DNA of 64,000 nt, taken from positions 248,001-312,000 of the forward strand of contig JANQSG010000017.1 of the NCBI GenBank assembly GCA_028284185.1, read 5' to 3'. The stretch is from Kangiella sp. GTDB taxonomy: Bacteria; Pseudomonadota; Gammaproteobacteria; Enterobacterales; Kangiellaceae. A program made the translations under genes and the position numbers. Positions 26,872 to 34,868 of the stretch are shown here, piece after piece. Positions within the stretch are counted from its first letter, which is position 1; the number at the start of each line of letters is the position of its first letter. The notes below the pieces were generated by a model, which was not told where the DNA came from, ran no database searches, and saw only the letters and a program-made list of their open reading frames with translations.

Positions 26872-27414
26872 TTACTTCTTACTACGACCAATCATTCTCA
26901 ACAATGTTTCATCTTTATCAATAAAATGGTGCTTTAATGCGCCTAAAACGTGAAACACGACCAAACCAATTAATAAGTATGCGACCCATTTGTGGATTAG
27001 GCCTGCCAAATCATCAGAATCATCGAATTCCAAAATAGCAGGTAGCTCAAACCAATTGAAAACCTTTATCGACTCACCATCTGCAGTTGAAATTAAATAA
27101 CCACTGACAAACAGCACTAATAAACCAAAATATAGTGCCAAATGAATAAGTTTGGCTAAAAACTTTTCCCATACTTTATGATTAATTAAAGGTTCAACCT
27201 TAGACTGACTGACTTTAATGATTAATCGAAACATGGTAATTATTATCAACAAAACACCAAAGCTTCGATGCCAATGCGGCGCTGTTTGGTACCATTGATG
27301 GTAATAATCCAACTCCACCATCCAATAACCTAAAGCAAATAAGCCAATAACTAAAATAGTACTCAGCCAATGAATGAATTGTTGAGAAAAGGAATAATTG
27401 GTCGTTGTTTTCAA
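26872..27414 (-). CDS. Cytochrome b561
   Basis: A 180-residue inner-membrane protein with four hydrophobic segments (about 13-32, 47-62, 84-107, 138-160). Conserved histidines sit in FIHWLS (about 14), HWHRSFG (about 47-48), LAGLIHKWVAY and VFHVLGALKHHF, as expected for two b-type haems. It probably moves electrons between the quinone pool and a periplasmic partner; the cytochrome b561-YceI pair is common. The only plausible start is a TTG at 27414; there is no ATG before the first helix. Confidence 0.9.
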   Translation of the reverse strand: MKTTTNYSFSQQFIHWLSTILVIGLFALGYWMVELDYYHQWYQTAPHWHRSFGVLLIIITMFRLIIKVSQSKVEPLINHKVWEKFLAKLIHLALYFGLLVLFVSGYLISTADGESIKVFNWFELPAILEFDDSDDLAGLIHKWVAYLLIGLVVFHVLGALKHHFIDKDETLLRMIGRSKK

Positions 27415-27498
27415 ATGAAATATTAAAGAGTATTTTCAATGATTCTAGCAAAGAATCTAAAACATGCCACCTTTTGGAGTGTAAAGCTCTGGTAAAAA

Positions 27499-28281
27499 TT
27501 AGCTGGCGAGCTTAGCCAGAGCCAATCCCACCGCCAGGTTAGCAAAAGTTGCGGTGACATGAGTTACCGAGCCCATTCCCACATCACAGGCCATTTTTAG
27601 GGCTCGCTCTGAGTCCGGTTTAGCCTGAGTGATAGTACCATCAAGCATGGGATAAACCGCCTGTTCGGTAGAATAGATGCAGGGTATTTGATATTTACGT
27701 TTGGGATTACGCGAAAAATTGTAGTCATAACGTAAAATAGAGCGTGTTTTTGCTAACAAAGGGTCATTATGGGTTCGGGTAATATCAGCAATAGCAATTT
27801 GTGTGGCATCAATTTTGCCACCTGCGCCACCAATACAAATCAGTTTAATCTTATTACTTTTACAATGTCGGATCAGGGCTGCTTTACTTCGTGCACTGTC
27901 AATCGCATCAATTACATAATCAAACTCTTTGCCAATCAGTTCAGGGGTATTTTCCGGCTTAAGCAAATCCTCAATAATATTCACCTGACAATCAGGGTTA
28001 ATCTGCCTTATACGTTCAGCCAGAACCTCAGCTTTGCCTTGCCCAACCGTTGAATCTAAAGCAACCAACTGACGGTTAATATTGCCTTTACTCACTTCAT
28101 CAGGATCGATCAGAGTGATTTTACCGATCCCTGAACGAGCCAATGATTCTACCGCCCAAGAACCAACCCCACCAATCCCAATAACACACACATGGCTTTC
28201 CACAAAAATGCTTAAAGCTTTACGGCCATAGAGCCGCTCTATGCCGCCAAAACGCTGCTTATAGTCTTCGGAAATAGCCAT
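27499..28281 (-). CDS. tcdA: tRNA threonylcarbamoyladenosine dehydratase
   Basis: An E1-like ATP-dependent enzyme that cyclises t6A37 of ANN-decoding tRNAs to ct6A. The 260-residue protein has the nucleotide-binding GIGGVGSWAVE (36-46), DPDEVSKGNINRQ (80-92), YVIDAIDSARSKAAL and the C-terminal CDVGMGSVTHVTATFANLAVG that anchors it at the membrane. No MoeB-type zinc cysteine pairs are present. Single gene, divergent from the outer-membrane protein gene. Confidence 0.93.
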   Translation of the reverse strand: MAISEDYKQRFGGIERLYGRKALSIFVESHVCVIGIGGVGSWAVESLARSGIGKITLIDPDEVSKGNINRQLVALDSTVGQGKAEVLAERIRQINPDCQVNIIEDLLKPENTPELIGKEFDYVIDAIDSARSKAALIRHCKSNKIKLICIGGAGGKIDATQIAIADITRTHNDPLLAKTRSILRYDYNFSRNPKRKYQIPCIYSTEQAVYPMLDGTITQAKPDSERALKMACDVGMGSVTHVTATFANLAVGLALAKLAS

Positions 28282-28430
28282 CAGGATAAGTTTGTATTCA
28301 AAGTTGATGGATTATAACAGTGAAGCCGTTCAAAAATCAGCCCAATAAACCTATGGATTTTGCCGCTATTCACTTTTCATCCGTTAAAAAACCGTTACAA
28401 TGCGCTCAAATTATTGCAAAGGTATAAACA

Positions 28431-29189
28431 ATGAACAAATTTAAACTGTTAACTGCAACCGCTCTATTGGTTACATCAGGTATTGCCAATGCCGATACTT
28501 TAGGCGTGTACGCTGGTGTCGAGCGTTGGGACTATGATCTCGATGGCAACCTTAGCTCTTTAGGTAATAATATTGATATCAATAATGACTTAGGGCTAAA
28601 AAGTGATGATAACATCACTAAATATCTGGCTTTTGAACATCCTGTTCCTCTATTGCCCAATGTTATGATTCGACAAGTCGATCTGCGCGGCGTATCCAAT
28701 GGCAATGCCAGCCAGGATTTCACCTTTAGCGGAATCACAGTCAATACTGGAGATTCAACTCAATTGGCCTATAACCTCGATCATAACGAGTACACCCTAT
28801 ACTATGAAATTCTGGATAATTGGGTGAATCTGGATTTAGGTCTTAGTGCTAAACAATTCGATGGCTCTGTATTCATTGCAGCCAATTTAGGTTCAAATGC
28901 TGCAACTTCGGCTAATGTGGATTTAAAAGGTAGTGTACCCATGCTTTACGGTAAAGCCCAATTTGACCTGCCTTTTACCGGTTTAAGTGCCGGTGGTACT
29001 GTACAATTGGGTCAATTCAATGATGATAAACTAAGTGATATTCAGGCTTACATTGCTTACGAGAGTGATATTGGCCTTGGAATCAAGGCAGGTTATCGTA
29101 TTTTTGAATTGGAATTCGATGATTTCGATCAACTAAACAGTGATTTAACCATCGATGGTTTCTATGCAGCTTTAACTTTCCATTTCTAA
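28431..29189 (+). CDS. TIGR04219-type outer-membrane beta-barrel protein
   Basis: A 252-residue precursor with a signal peptide (cleavage after ANA at about 21) followed by alternating strands and ending LTFHF, with the terminal Phe used by the BAM complex. The opening LGVYAGVERWDYDLDG and the YLAFEHPVPLLPNVMI segment match the TIGR04219 family of gammaproteobacterial barrels. No function is known. The gene is alone, between divergent tcdA and convergent ampG, with a shared terminator behind it. Confidence 0.83.
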   Translation: MNKFKLLTATALLVTSGIANADTLGVYAGVERWDYDLDGNLSSLGNNIDINNDLGLKSDDNITKYLAFEHPVPLLPNVMIRQVDLRGVSNGNASQDFTFSGITVNTGDSTQLAYNLDHNEYTLYYEILDNWVNLDLGLSAKQFDGSVFIAANLGSNAATSANVDLKGSVPMLYGKAQFDLPFTGLSAGGTVQLGQFNDDKLSDIQAYIAYESDIGLGIKAGYRIFELEFDDFDQLNSDLTIDGFYAALTFHF

Positions 29190-29207
29190 TGGTAATAAGT
29201 TAAAAAG

Positions 29208-29235
29208 AAGGCTGAGATTACTCAGCCTTTTTTGT
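29208..29235. terminator. Bidirectional terminator that includes the ampG stop codon
   Basis: AAGGCTGAG (29208-29216), loop ATTA, CTCAGCCTT (29221-29229), with T runs on both sides. The right arm codes for the last AmpG residues, and the ampG stop (29218-29220) lies in the loop. Confidence 0.88.
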
Positions 29236-30609
29236 TTTTGATTGTTGCATTTTTCTCTCACGATACATCAATGTAAAAATTAATAACATCGCTGGAATTC
29301 CAAGTAACGCAGAATAAGTAAAGAAAATTGGATAGCCCCAACTGTCAATATTCACACCACTAAAACCGCCTGTAAACTTTCCAACGAATGTCATTGATGA
29401 GCTAAATAGTGCATATTGAGTTGCAGTAAAATCTTTATTAACCAATATAGCCATATAAGAAAGCAGCACACCCATAGAAAAGCCACCAGCCAGATTATCA
29501 GCACTAATAACAGCAACCAGAAAAGCTAGATCCTTTGGCTGAGTTGACATATAAGCAAATAAAAAGTTAGTTGCTATTACAAGAATAATGCCCCATAAAA
29601 GAGCATTTAAAATTTTAATTTTATTAACAATATAACCACCAATAAAGGCTCCTATAATAGTCATAACCAAGCCATAAACCTTTGAAACAGTGGCGATTTC
29701 TGTTTTGGTAAAGCCCATATCGTCATAAAATACATTAGCCATAGTACCCATAACAATATCGCTGATTCTATAGGTAAAAATTAACAATAAAATTGCTATA
29801 GCCCACCACTTGTATCTCAGGAAGAAATCAACAAACGGAGACAATATGGCCTTAACGAAATATTGGAAAGCACTATTCGAGTTTAGTTTTTGCTGAGAGT
29901 TTGGTTTTGAAAATAAAGAAATAATCTTACGTGATATTTTCTTTTCTAACTCGGACTCTCCTAATGGCTCATCTTTATGCTCAGGCTCAGGAGATAAAAA
30001 CCAGCCTAACAATCCCACCCCCATGCACATAGCCATGATCTGATAACTCACTTCCCAAGAGTAATGTTCAGCTAACACTAGTGCACCTGCCCCAGTTACG
30101 ATCATGGCCAAGCGATAACCCATTACATAGGTCGCAGCTGCAGCGCCTTGTTTCCTATCATCATTAGATTCAATCCTAAAGGCATCGATCACAATATCCT
30201 GAGTAGCTGCTAAAAATGCTGTGAAAAATGCAAATAAAACTACTGTGGTGTAGTTATCAGCAGTAACTTTTGACACGGAAATACCTAGTAAACAACCGAT
30301 AATTCCCAGTTGAGTTACCAACAACCAACTTTTTCTTTTGCCAAATAATTTACCAATAATCGGCAGTCTTAAATTATCCACCACCGGTGACCAAAAGACT
30401 TTGATTGAATAAGTTAATCCTATCCAAGTAGCAAAACCAATTTCACTTCTGGATACACCTGCATCTTTAAGTAATAATGAAAAAGTACCAAATACCAGTA
30501 AATAAGGAATTCCTGCTGAAAAACCCAGTAGTAACATTCTGAGCACTTCTGGCTGAAAATAAACAAAGTTTTTTATTTTATGAGAAAGTGTTATGTTTTG
30601 ATTATTCAA
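29218..30609 (-). CDS. ampG: AmpG family muropeptide transporter (MFS)
   Basis: A 463-residue major-facilitator protein with 12 or more membrane helices, starting with RMLLLGFSAGIPYLLVFGT, the AmpG entry motif, and LTYSIKVFWSPVVDN in helix 2. AmpG brings anhydro-muropeptides into the cytoplasm for cell-wall recycling; some members act in other transport. The start is a TTG with GAGAT seven bases upstream. It diverges from the PanE-MsrB gene with only 22 bases between start codons, so the promoters must overlap coding sequence. Confidence 0.87.
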   Translation of the reverse strand: MNNQNITLSHKIKNFVYFQPEVLRMLLLGFSAGIPYLLVFGTFSLLLKDAGVSRSEIGFATWIGLTYSIKVFWSPVVDNLRLPIIGKLFGKRKSWLLVTQLGIIGCLLGISVSKVTADNYTTVVLFAFFTAFLAATQDIVIDAFRIESNDDRKQGAAAATYVMGYRLAMIVTGAGALVLAEHYSWEVSYQIMAMCMGVGLLGWFLSPEPEHKDEPLGESELEKKISRKIISLFSKPNSQQKLNSNSAFQYFVKAILSPFVDFFLRYKWWAIAILLLIFTYRISDIVMGTMANVFYDDMGFTKTEIATVSKVYGLVMTIIGAFIGGYIVNKIKILNALLWGIILVIATNFLFAYMSTQPKDLAFLVAVISADNLAGGFSMGVLLSYMAILVNKDFTATQYALFSSSMTFVGKFTGGFSGVNIDSWGYPIFFTYSALLGIPAMLLIFTLMYRERKMQQSKTKKAE

Positions 30610-30631
30610 AGTTTATCTCTATCTAAGAATT

Positions 30632-31897
30632 ATGGTTTCTATTCTCGGTGCTGGCGCTATTGGCCAATTGTTAGCCCATAAATTAACTGATGCATCAGTT
30701 GATTGCCAGCTTATTGTTAGAGATAAAGCAAATTGTTCGGAGAATTGGCAGCTAATTCATGCCAATCGTGTTTTTGAGAAAAATTTCAAGCTTACTGATA
30801 TTAAGGATCAAAATGTGCTTTCAACCATCGCCATCACGGTTAAAGCACCGCAACTCGAAGTCGCATTGCAGAACATTAAACATCGTATAGACAACACGAC
30901 CCAGATCATTTTGTTACAAAATGGTATGGGCCATGAACAAATAGCAAAACAATTTGTATCAGAAGATAAAATTTTCTTTGCCAGTAATACCCACGGTGCC
31001 TTTAAGCAAGATAAACAGATAGTGCATTATGCTGGTAAAGGCTCAATCCATTTTGGTCAGTTAAAGACCTCTAGTCGAATCCCAACCTGGTTTAAAGACT
31101 TTGACCAAGCGGATCTGGATACGGATTGGTCTGATGATATTAAAACCATTTTATTCAGGAAACTCTTTGTTAATGCAGTTATAAATCCATTAACGGCACT
31201 TTATCAATGTCGCAATGGTGATTTGCTGCAAGACAGTAAAAAACTAAGACTATTAGCTTTGATCGAGGAAAATAGCCGCTTTGCACAAAGTATAAACCTC
31301 AGCTTTGAGTCGAATCTTAAAGAACTAGTTCTTAACGTTATTGAAAAAACTGCCAATAACTATAATTCCATGTATCAGGATGTTAATGCGGGCGTGGAAA
31401 CTGAAATTAATGCCATCAATGGCTATTTACTGGATCAAATGACTTTGCATGGTTTTGATGCACCGCATAATTGGCAACTATGGAGTGATTTTCATATCAG
31501 TTTTCCACCATTAAAACAAATCGCTCAAGCAAGAGCCAAAAGTTTTGATGCTTTGCAATACCAGGTAACCCAGCAAGCAGGTACCGAACGACCATTTACT
31601 GGAACTTATAACCAGCATTCGGAAACTGGTGATTATCTTTGTGCTTGCTGTGATTCAGTACTATTCGATAATAAAGGGAAATTCGATTCCCATTGCGGCT
31701 GGCCAAGTTTTGATCAAGCAAAAAATAATAAAGCCATTGCGTATCGTGAGGATTTAAGTCATGGTATGCAGCGTACTGAAATACTCTGTGCACAATGCGG
31801 CTCCCATTTAGGTCATGTGTTTAATGATGGTCCAACTGACACTGGTGTTCGTTACTGTGTTAACTCTGTCAGTTTAAATTTTTCACAACGAGATTGA
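30632..31897 (+). CDS. Fusion protein: 2-dehydropantoate 2-reductase (PanE-like) and methionine-R-sulfoxide reductase (MsrB)
   Basis: A single 421-codon frame. Residues 1-300 form a PanE-like NADPH reductase: GAGAIGQLLA at 5-14, LLQNGMGH, the catalytic-Lys segment KLFVNAVINPLTAL, and a C-terminal EINAINGYLLDQM. Residues about 308-421 form a complete MsrB: VTQQAGTERPFTG, zinc pairs C337/C340 and C386/C389, GWPSF and the catalytic C409 in RYCVNS. There is no stop, frameshift or internal Met between the parts, so it is made as one chain. MsrB reduces Met-R-sulfoxide; PanE reduces ketopantoate or a similar 2-keto acid. A thioredoxin-like lipoprotein gene follows directly. Each domain is safe; the fusion itself is unusual. 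Confidence 0.9.
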   Translation: MVSILGAGAIGQLLAHKLTDASVDCQLIVRDKANCSENWQLIHANRVFEKNFKLTDIKDQNVLSTIAITVKAPQLEVALQNIKHRIDNTTQIILLQNGMGHEQIAKQFVSEDKIFFASNTHGAFKQDKQIVHYAGKGSIHFGQLKTSSRIPTWFKDFDQADLDTDWSDDIKTILFRKLFVNAVINPLTALYQCRNGDLLQDSKKLRLLALIEENSRFAQSINLSFESNLKELVLNVIEKTANNYNSMYQDVNAGVETEINAINGYLLDQMTLHGFDAPHNWQLWSDFHISFPPLKQIAQARAKSFDALQYQVTQQAGTERPFTGTYNQHSETGDYLCACCDSVLFDNKGKFDSHCGWPSFDQAKNNKAIAYREDLSHGMQRTEILCAQCGSHLGHVFNDGPTDTGVRYCVNSVSLNFSQRD

Positions 31898-31899
31898 TT

Positions 31900-32403
31900 A
31901 TGCTAAAAGCTCTTTTATTTACATGTCTATTTATTTTTAATATAACCGCCTGCGCAACAAGTTCTGAAGTAAACCATTCGGTCGATAAAAATACCAGCAA
32001 CAAAGAATATCGAACCGGCTCCATCACTCAAACCGAACTAAAAACTTATAAAGATTTTTTTCATCACCATAAAACTGCAACTGCTCCAGCAGATGTAGAA
32101 CTATTAAAAGCCATTGATAAACCCATTGTTATTACCACCTACTTTGGCCTTTGGTGTCATGACAGCAAGCGTGAAGTACCACTTTTACTAGATTTACTGC
32201 AGCAAGCAAATAATAAAAATATTGTTCACCGCCTCATTGCTCTCGATTTAGATAAAAGCGAACCTTTTGGGCGTCAAAAAAAAGAGCAGGTGAAATTTAC
32301 ACCAACTATTATTGTCAAAGTTGAAAATAAAGAAGTTGGACGAATCGTTGAGAAACCAAAAATCAGCCTAGCACAGGATATTGTGAACTTTTTAAATAAT
32401 TAA
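31900..32403 (+). CDS. Thioredoxin-fold lipoprotein
   Basis: A 167-residue precursor with a lipobox (ITAC, Cys at about 18) and a thioredoxin-like domain (about 60-165). The active-site region reads FGLWCHDSKREVP, with one cysteine and not CxxC, followed by the cis-Pro motif FTPTIIV. A single-Cys site suggests a reductase acting through mixed disulfides, or a non-catalytic fold. It starts just past the stop of the PanE-MsrB gene (ATG 31900 with GAG seven bases upstream; an upstream TTG at 31894 is less likely) and is surely co-transcribed. Its stop overlaps that of the SPOR gene. Confidence 0.78.
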   Translation: MLKALLFTCLFIFNITACATSSEVNHSVDKNTSNKEYRTGSITQTELKTYKDFFHHHKTATAPADVELLKAIDKPIVITTYFGLWCHDSKREVPLLLDLLQQANNKNIVHRLIALDLDKSEPFGRQKKEQVKFTPTIIVKVENKEVGRIVEKPKISLAQDIVNFLNN

Positions 32404-33119
32404 TGTTGTCTTCTAACCCAGGTATTGAGATCGGGGTAATTACTTTTTAAGGTTACACCGGCTTCATTAGCCGCTGTTTTAGTTGCATAATAACCAATAT
32501 AGACTCGATACCATAGCTCGCCATTGTGCCTCCTTTCTTCAATTTTTGCATTATCAATAGAGTCTACAAATTTTTGTGCTGCAACTTGATTCTTAAAAGC
32601 AGCGATTTGCACGATCCATCGATTATTTGGATTAGTAACTGCTACCTCTTTTTTTAAAAGCAAATCATTTGTTTTTTCTGTTATTACGGGCTCAAACTCT
32701 TGTGTGGAATTTACTACTGGCGTAGCAGCCTCTGATACTTTTGACCCTATTGCCTCCTTTGCCCTCTCTGACACCACTGGAACTGCAATGATGGAATTAC
32801 CATCAACAACCTCTTGAGTATTTTTTGGTTCTTCATAATCAAGCTCAGGCGCCTCGACCAAAACTTTATTTTTCTCAGTCTCAATAGTTTTTGCTTTTGC
32901 TGCAGAGGTTAAGACTTCATTCACGATTGCAGCAGTTTTTGTATTAACTTGAGATTCGCTACCAGTTTCGCAATCCCATGTGCGTTCTGTTAAGGGTTTA
33001 CATTGCCACCACTCATCAGCCGTTTTTATTTCAGCAAATTGACTGCGCGTTGAGCAACCCGTCAAGGCTAATAGAAAAGCACAAATTAATGGAGTGATGT
33101 AATATCTTTTGTTAATCAA
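32400..33119 (-). CDS. SPOR-domain lipoprotein
   Basis: A 239-residue precursor with a lipobox (LTGC at about 18-21), a variable middle of about 120 residues, and a C-terminal SPOR domain (about 165-239: RWIVQIAAFKNQVAAQKFVD ... LWYRVYIGYYATKTAANEA). SPOR domains bind glycan strands stripped of stem peptides at the division septum. The only start available is a TTG. Convergent with the thioredoxin-like gene through a shared TTAA. Confidence 0.85.
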   Translation of the reverse strand: MINKRYYITPLICAFLLALTGCSTRSQFAEIKTADEWWQCKPLTERTWDCETGSESQVNTKTAAIVNEVLTSAAKAKTIETEKNKVLVEAPELDYEEPKNTQEVVDGNSIIAVPVVSERAKEAIGSKVSEAATPVVNSTQEFEPVITEKTNDLLLKKEVAVTNPNNRWIVQIAAFKNQVAAQKFVDSIDNAKIEERRHNGELWYRVYIGYYATKTAANEAGVTLKSNYPDLNTWVRRQH

Positions 33120-33288
33120 TACGTTAGATATGCAGTTAAGAACTCAATGGGTTAAGTTAGCTTTAATTCAGCATCGCTTCAAGCAGTTTCTCTTGCACCC
33201 TCCATAAAAATTGGTAAAGATAACCGTTTCATTTGTGCTTAGCACAAAATCGAGCAATAAAAATACAATAGAACTAATTGAGGTCATT

Positions 33289-33879
33289 ATGCCAAAGCCT
33301 ATCTCACAAGAAGCACTCGATGCCCTTTTTAATCAAGCCAGAACCTACAATGCCTGGGAAGATCGGAAAATTCCTGATGAACTACTGCACCAATTGCATG
33401 ATTTAGTCAAAATGGGACCGACTTCCGCTAACTGTTGCCCGATGCGGGTTGTGTTCGTTAAAAGCCAGGAAGCCAAGGAAAAACTAAAACCTTGCCTAAT
33501 GGAAGGTAATCTTGAAAAAACCATGACCGCGCCCGTTTGTGCCATTATTGGTATGGATATGGAATTTTATGAAAAGCTACCGCAGCTCTTCCCACACACT
33601 GATGCCAAAAGCTGGTTTGTTGGTAAGGAGCAATTTATTGAGTCCACCGCCTTTAGAAATAGTAGCTTACAAGGCGGTTATTTTATTATGGCTGCGCGCG
33701 CTTTGGGACTGGATTGTGGCCCCATGTCAGGGTTTAGCCCGAAAAAAATCAATGAAACTTTCTTTGCAGGTACAACCACTAAAGTTAATTTTTTGTGTAA
33801 TTTAGGCTATGGTACTGAAAAAGATTTGTTTCCTCGAAGCCCACGCTTAAGCTTTGATGAAGCTAATAGCATTATTTAA
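33289..33879 (+). CDS. RutE/HadB-like nitroreductase (malonic semialdehyde reductase family)
   Basis: A 196-residue FMN-dependent nitroreductase-fold protein, exactly the length of E. coli RutE. Matching features are [19 protein letters not shown], the FMN-contact [15 protein letters not shown], and [18 protein letters not shown]. RutE reduces malonic semialdehyde in pyrimidine breakdown, but no other rut gene is nearby, so a general aldehyde, enone or quinone reductase role is equally possible. GAGGT before the ATG at 33289 fixes the start; the frame extends 26 codons further up without ribosome site or homology. Confidence 0.85.
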   Translation: MPKPISQEALDALFNQARTYNAWEDRKIPDELLHQLHDLVKMGPTSANCCPMRVVFVKSQEAKEKLKPCLMEGNLEKTMTAPVCAIIGMDMEFYEKLPQLFPHTDAKSWFVGKEQFIESTAFRNSSLQGGYFIMAARALGLDCGPMSGFSPKKINETFFAGTTTKVNFLCNLGYGTEKDLFPRSPRLSFDEANSII

Positions 33880-33929
33880 AACGAATTTTAGTAATATGAT
33901 TTTCACAAAATAACCGAAGGATAAATAAC

Positions 33930-34796
33930 ATGAATGAAAATGATCAAAATCCCTATCAGGCTCCAGAGGCTGATATTGCCAGTCCTGAAGATAATGGTGA
34001 ATTACTAACCATTCCAAATACGGTGCCTGCTGGTCGCGGCTTTAGCTGGCTGGAAAAAGGCATTAGTCAAACCTTGAAACCGCAATGGGGCATGTGGATG
34101 CTGATTGGCTTGATCTATGGCATCATTTCAATAGTGCTTGGCTTAATTCCATTAATAAACATTATTGTGCCTTATTTATTGGCTCCAGTCTTCACTGCCG
34201 GGCTTATCTTAGGTGCCCATAAAATTTATCAAGGAGAAAAGCTGGAAGTTGGTCAGTTATTTGCTGGCTTCTCATTACCGCAATCCAGCCAGCTATTCTT
34301 ATTTGGTCTAATTACCATTCTAGTATATATCGGCCTCTTTATGCTGATGTTTGCTTTTGTTGGCTTTGAGTTTATTAGTTTAGCCATGTCTGGTGAAGAG
34401 CCCGATCCACAAGTTCTTGCTTCCATGATGGGTAAATTTATTTTGCTGATTCCGCTTGGTTTAATTGCCGGTATTATTTTCTTGCTCGCCCTTTGGTTCC
34501 CGCCAGCGTTAATTGGTTTGCATGGCCTTTCAGCTATGGAAGCGTTAAAACTGGGCTTTAAAGGTGCTATGAAAAACATCGGCGCAGTGATTGTATTCTT
34601 CTTAATGTTGATCGTACTCGGTATTGCCATCGGTTTGATCTTTGGCTTATTAGTAGGCGTATTTAGTGTTATTTCTCAATCACTAGCTTTCTTAGTTATG
34701 GCGATCGTGATTATTCCAATAGCATTATTAGCAGCAGGTTTCTGGACCGGGACTACTTATCACGCTTATCGTGATATTTTCCTGGCTCAGGAATAA
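33930..34796 (+). CDS. BPSS1780-type multi-pass membrane protein
   Basis: A 288-residue protein with a soluble, proline-rich N-terminus (NPYQAPEADI) and about six membrane helices from residue 55 on, with Gly/Ala/Ile-rich segments and the loop GLHGLSAMEALKLGFKGAMKNIGAV. This matches a widespread family of unknown function sometimes named after BPSS1780. AAGGAT precedes the start. A strong terminator follows. No substrate or partner is suggested by the neighbours. Confidence 0.72.
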   Translation: MNENDQNPYQAPEADIASPEDNGELLTIPNTVPAGRGFSWLEKGISQTLKPQWGMWMLIGLIYGIISIVLGLIPLINIIVPYLLAPVFTAGLILGAHKIYQGEKLEVGQLFAGFSLPQSSQLFLFGLITILVYIGLFMLMFAFVGFEFISLAMSGEEPDPQVLASMMGKFILLIPLGLIAGIIFLLALWFPPALIGLHGLSAMEALKLGFKGAMKNIGAVIVFFLMLIVLGIAIGLIFGLLVGVFSVISQSLAFLVMAIVIIPIALLAAGFWTGTTYHAYRDIFLAQE

Positions 34797-34818
34797 AAGA
34801 AATAAAAAAAGCAGCTAT

Positions 34819-34850
34819 AAAAAAGAGGAGCTTATGCTCCTCTTTTTTAT
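34819..34850. terminator. Bidirectional terminator between the membrane-protein and peptidase genes
   Basis: AAAAAAGAGGAGC, loop TTAT, GCTCCTCTTTTTT: a near-perfect hairpin with A/T runs on both sides, serving both convergent genes. Confidence 0.92.
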
Positions 34851-34868
34851 TTTTTCCTTCGTACAAAT

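Noticed and set aside
33211..33288. 26-codon upstream extension of the RutE-like gene
   Set aside because: No ribosome site or family match; the ATG at 33289 has GAGGT and gives the exact RutE length.
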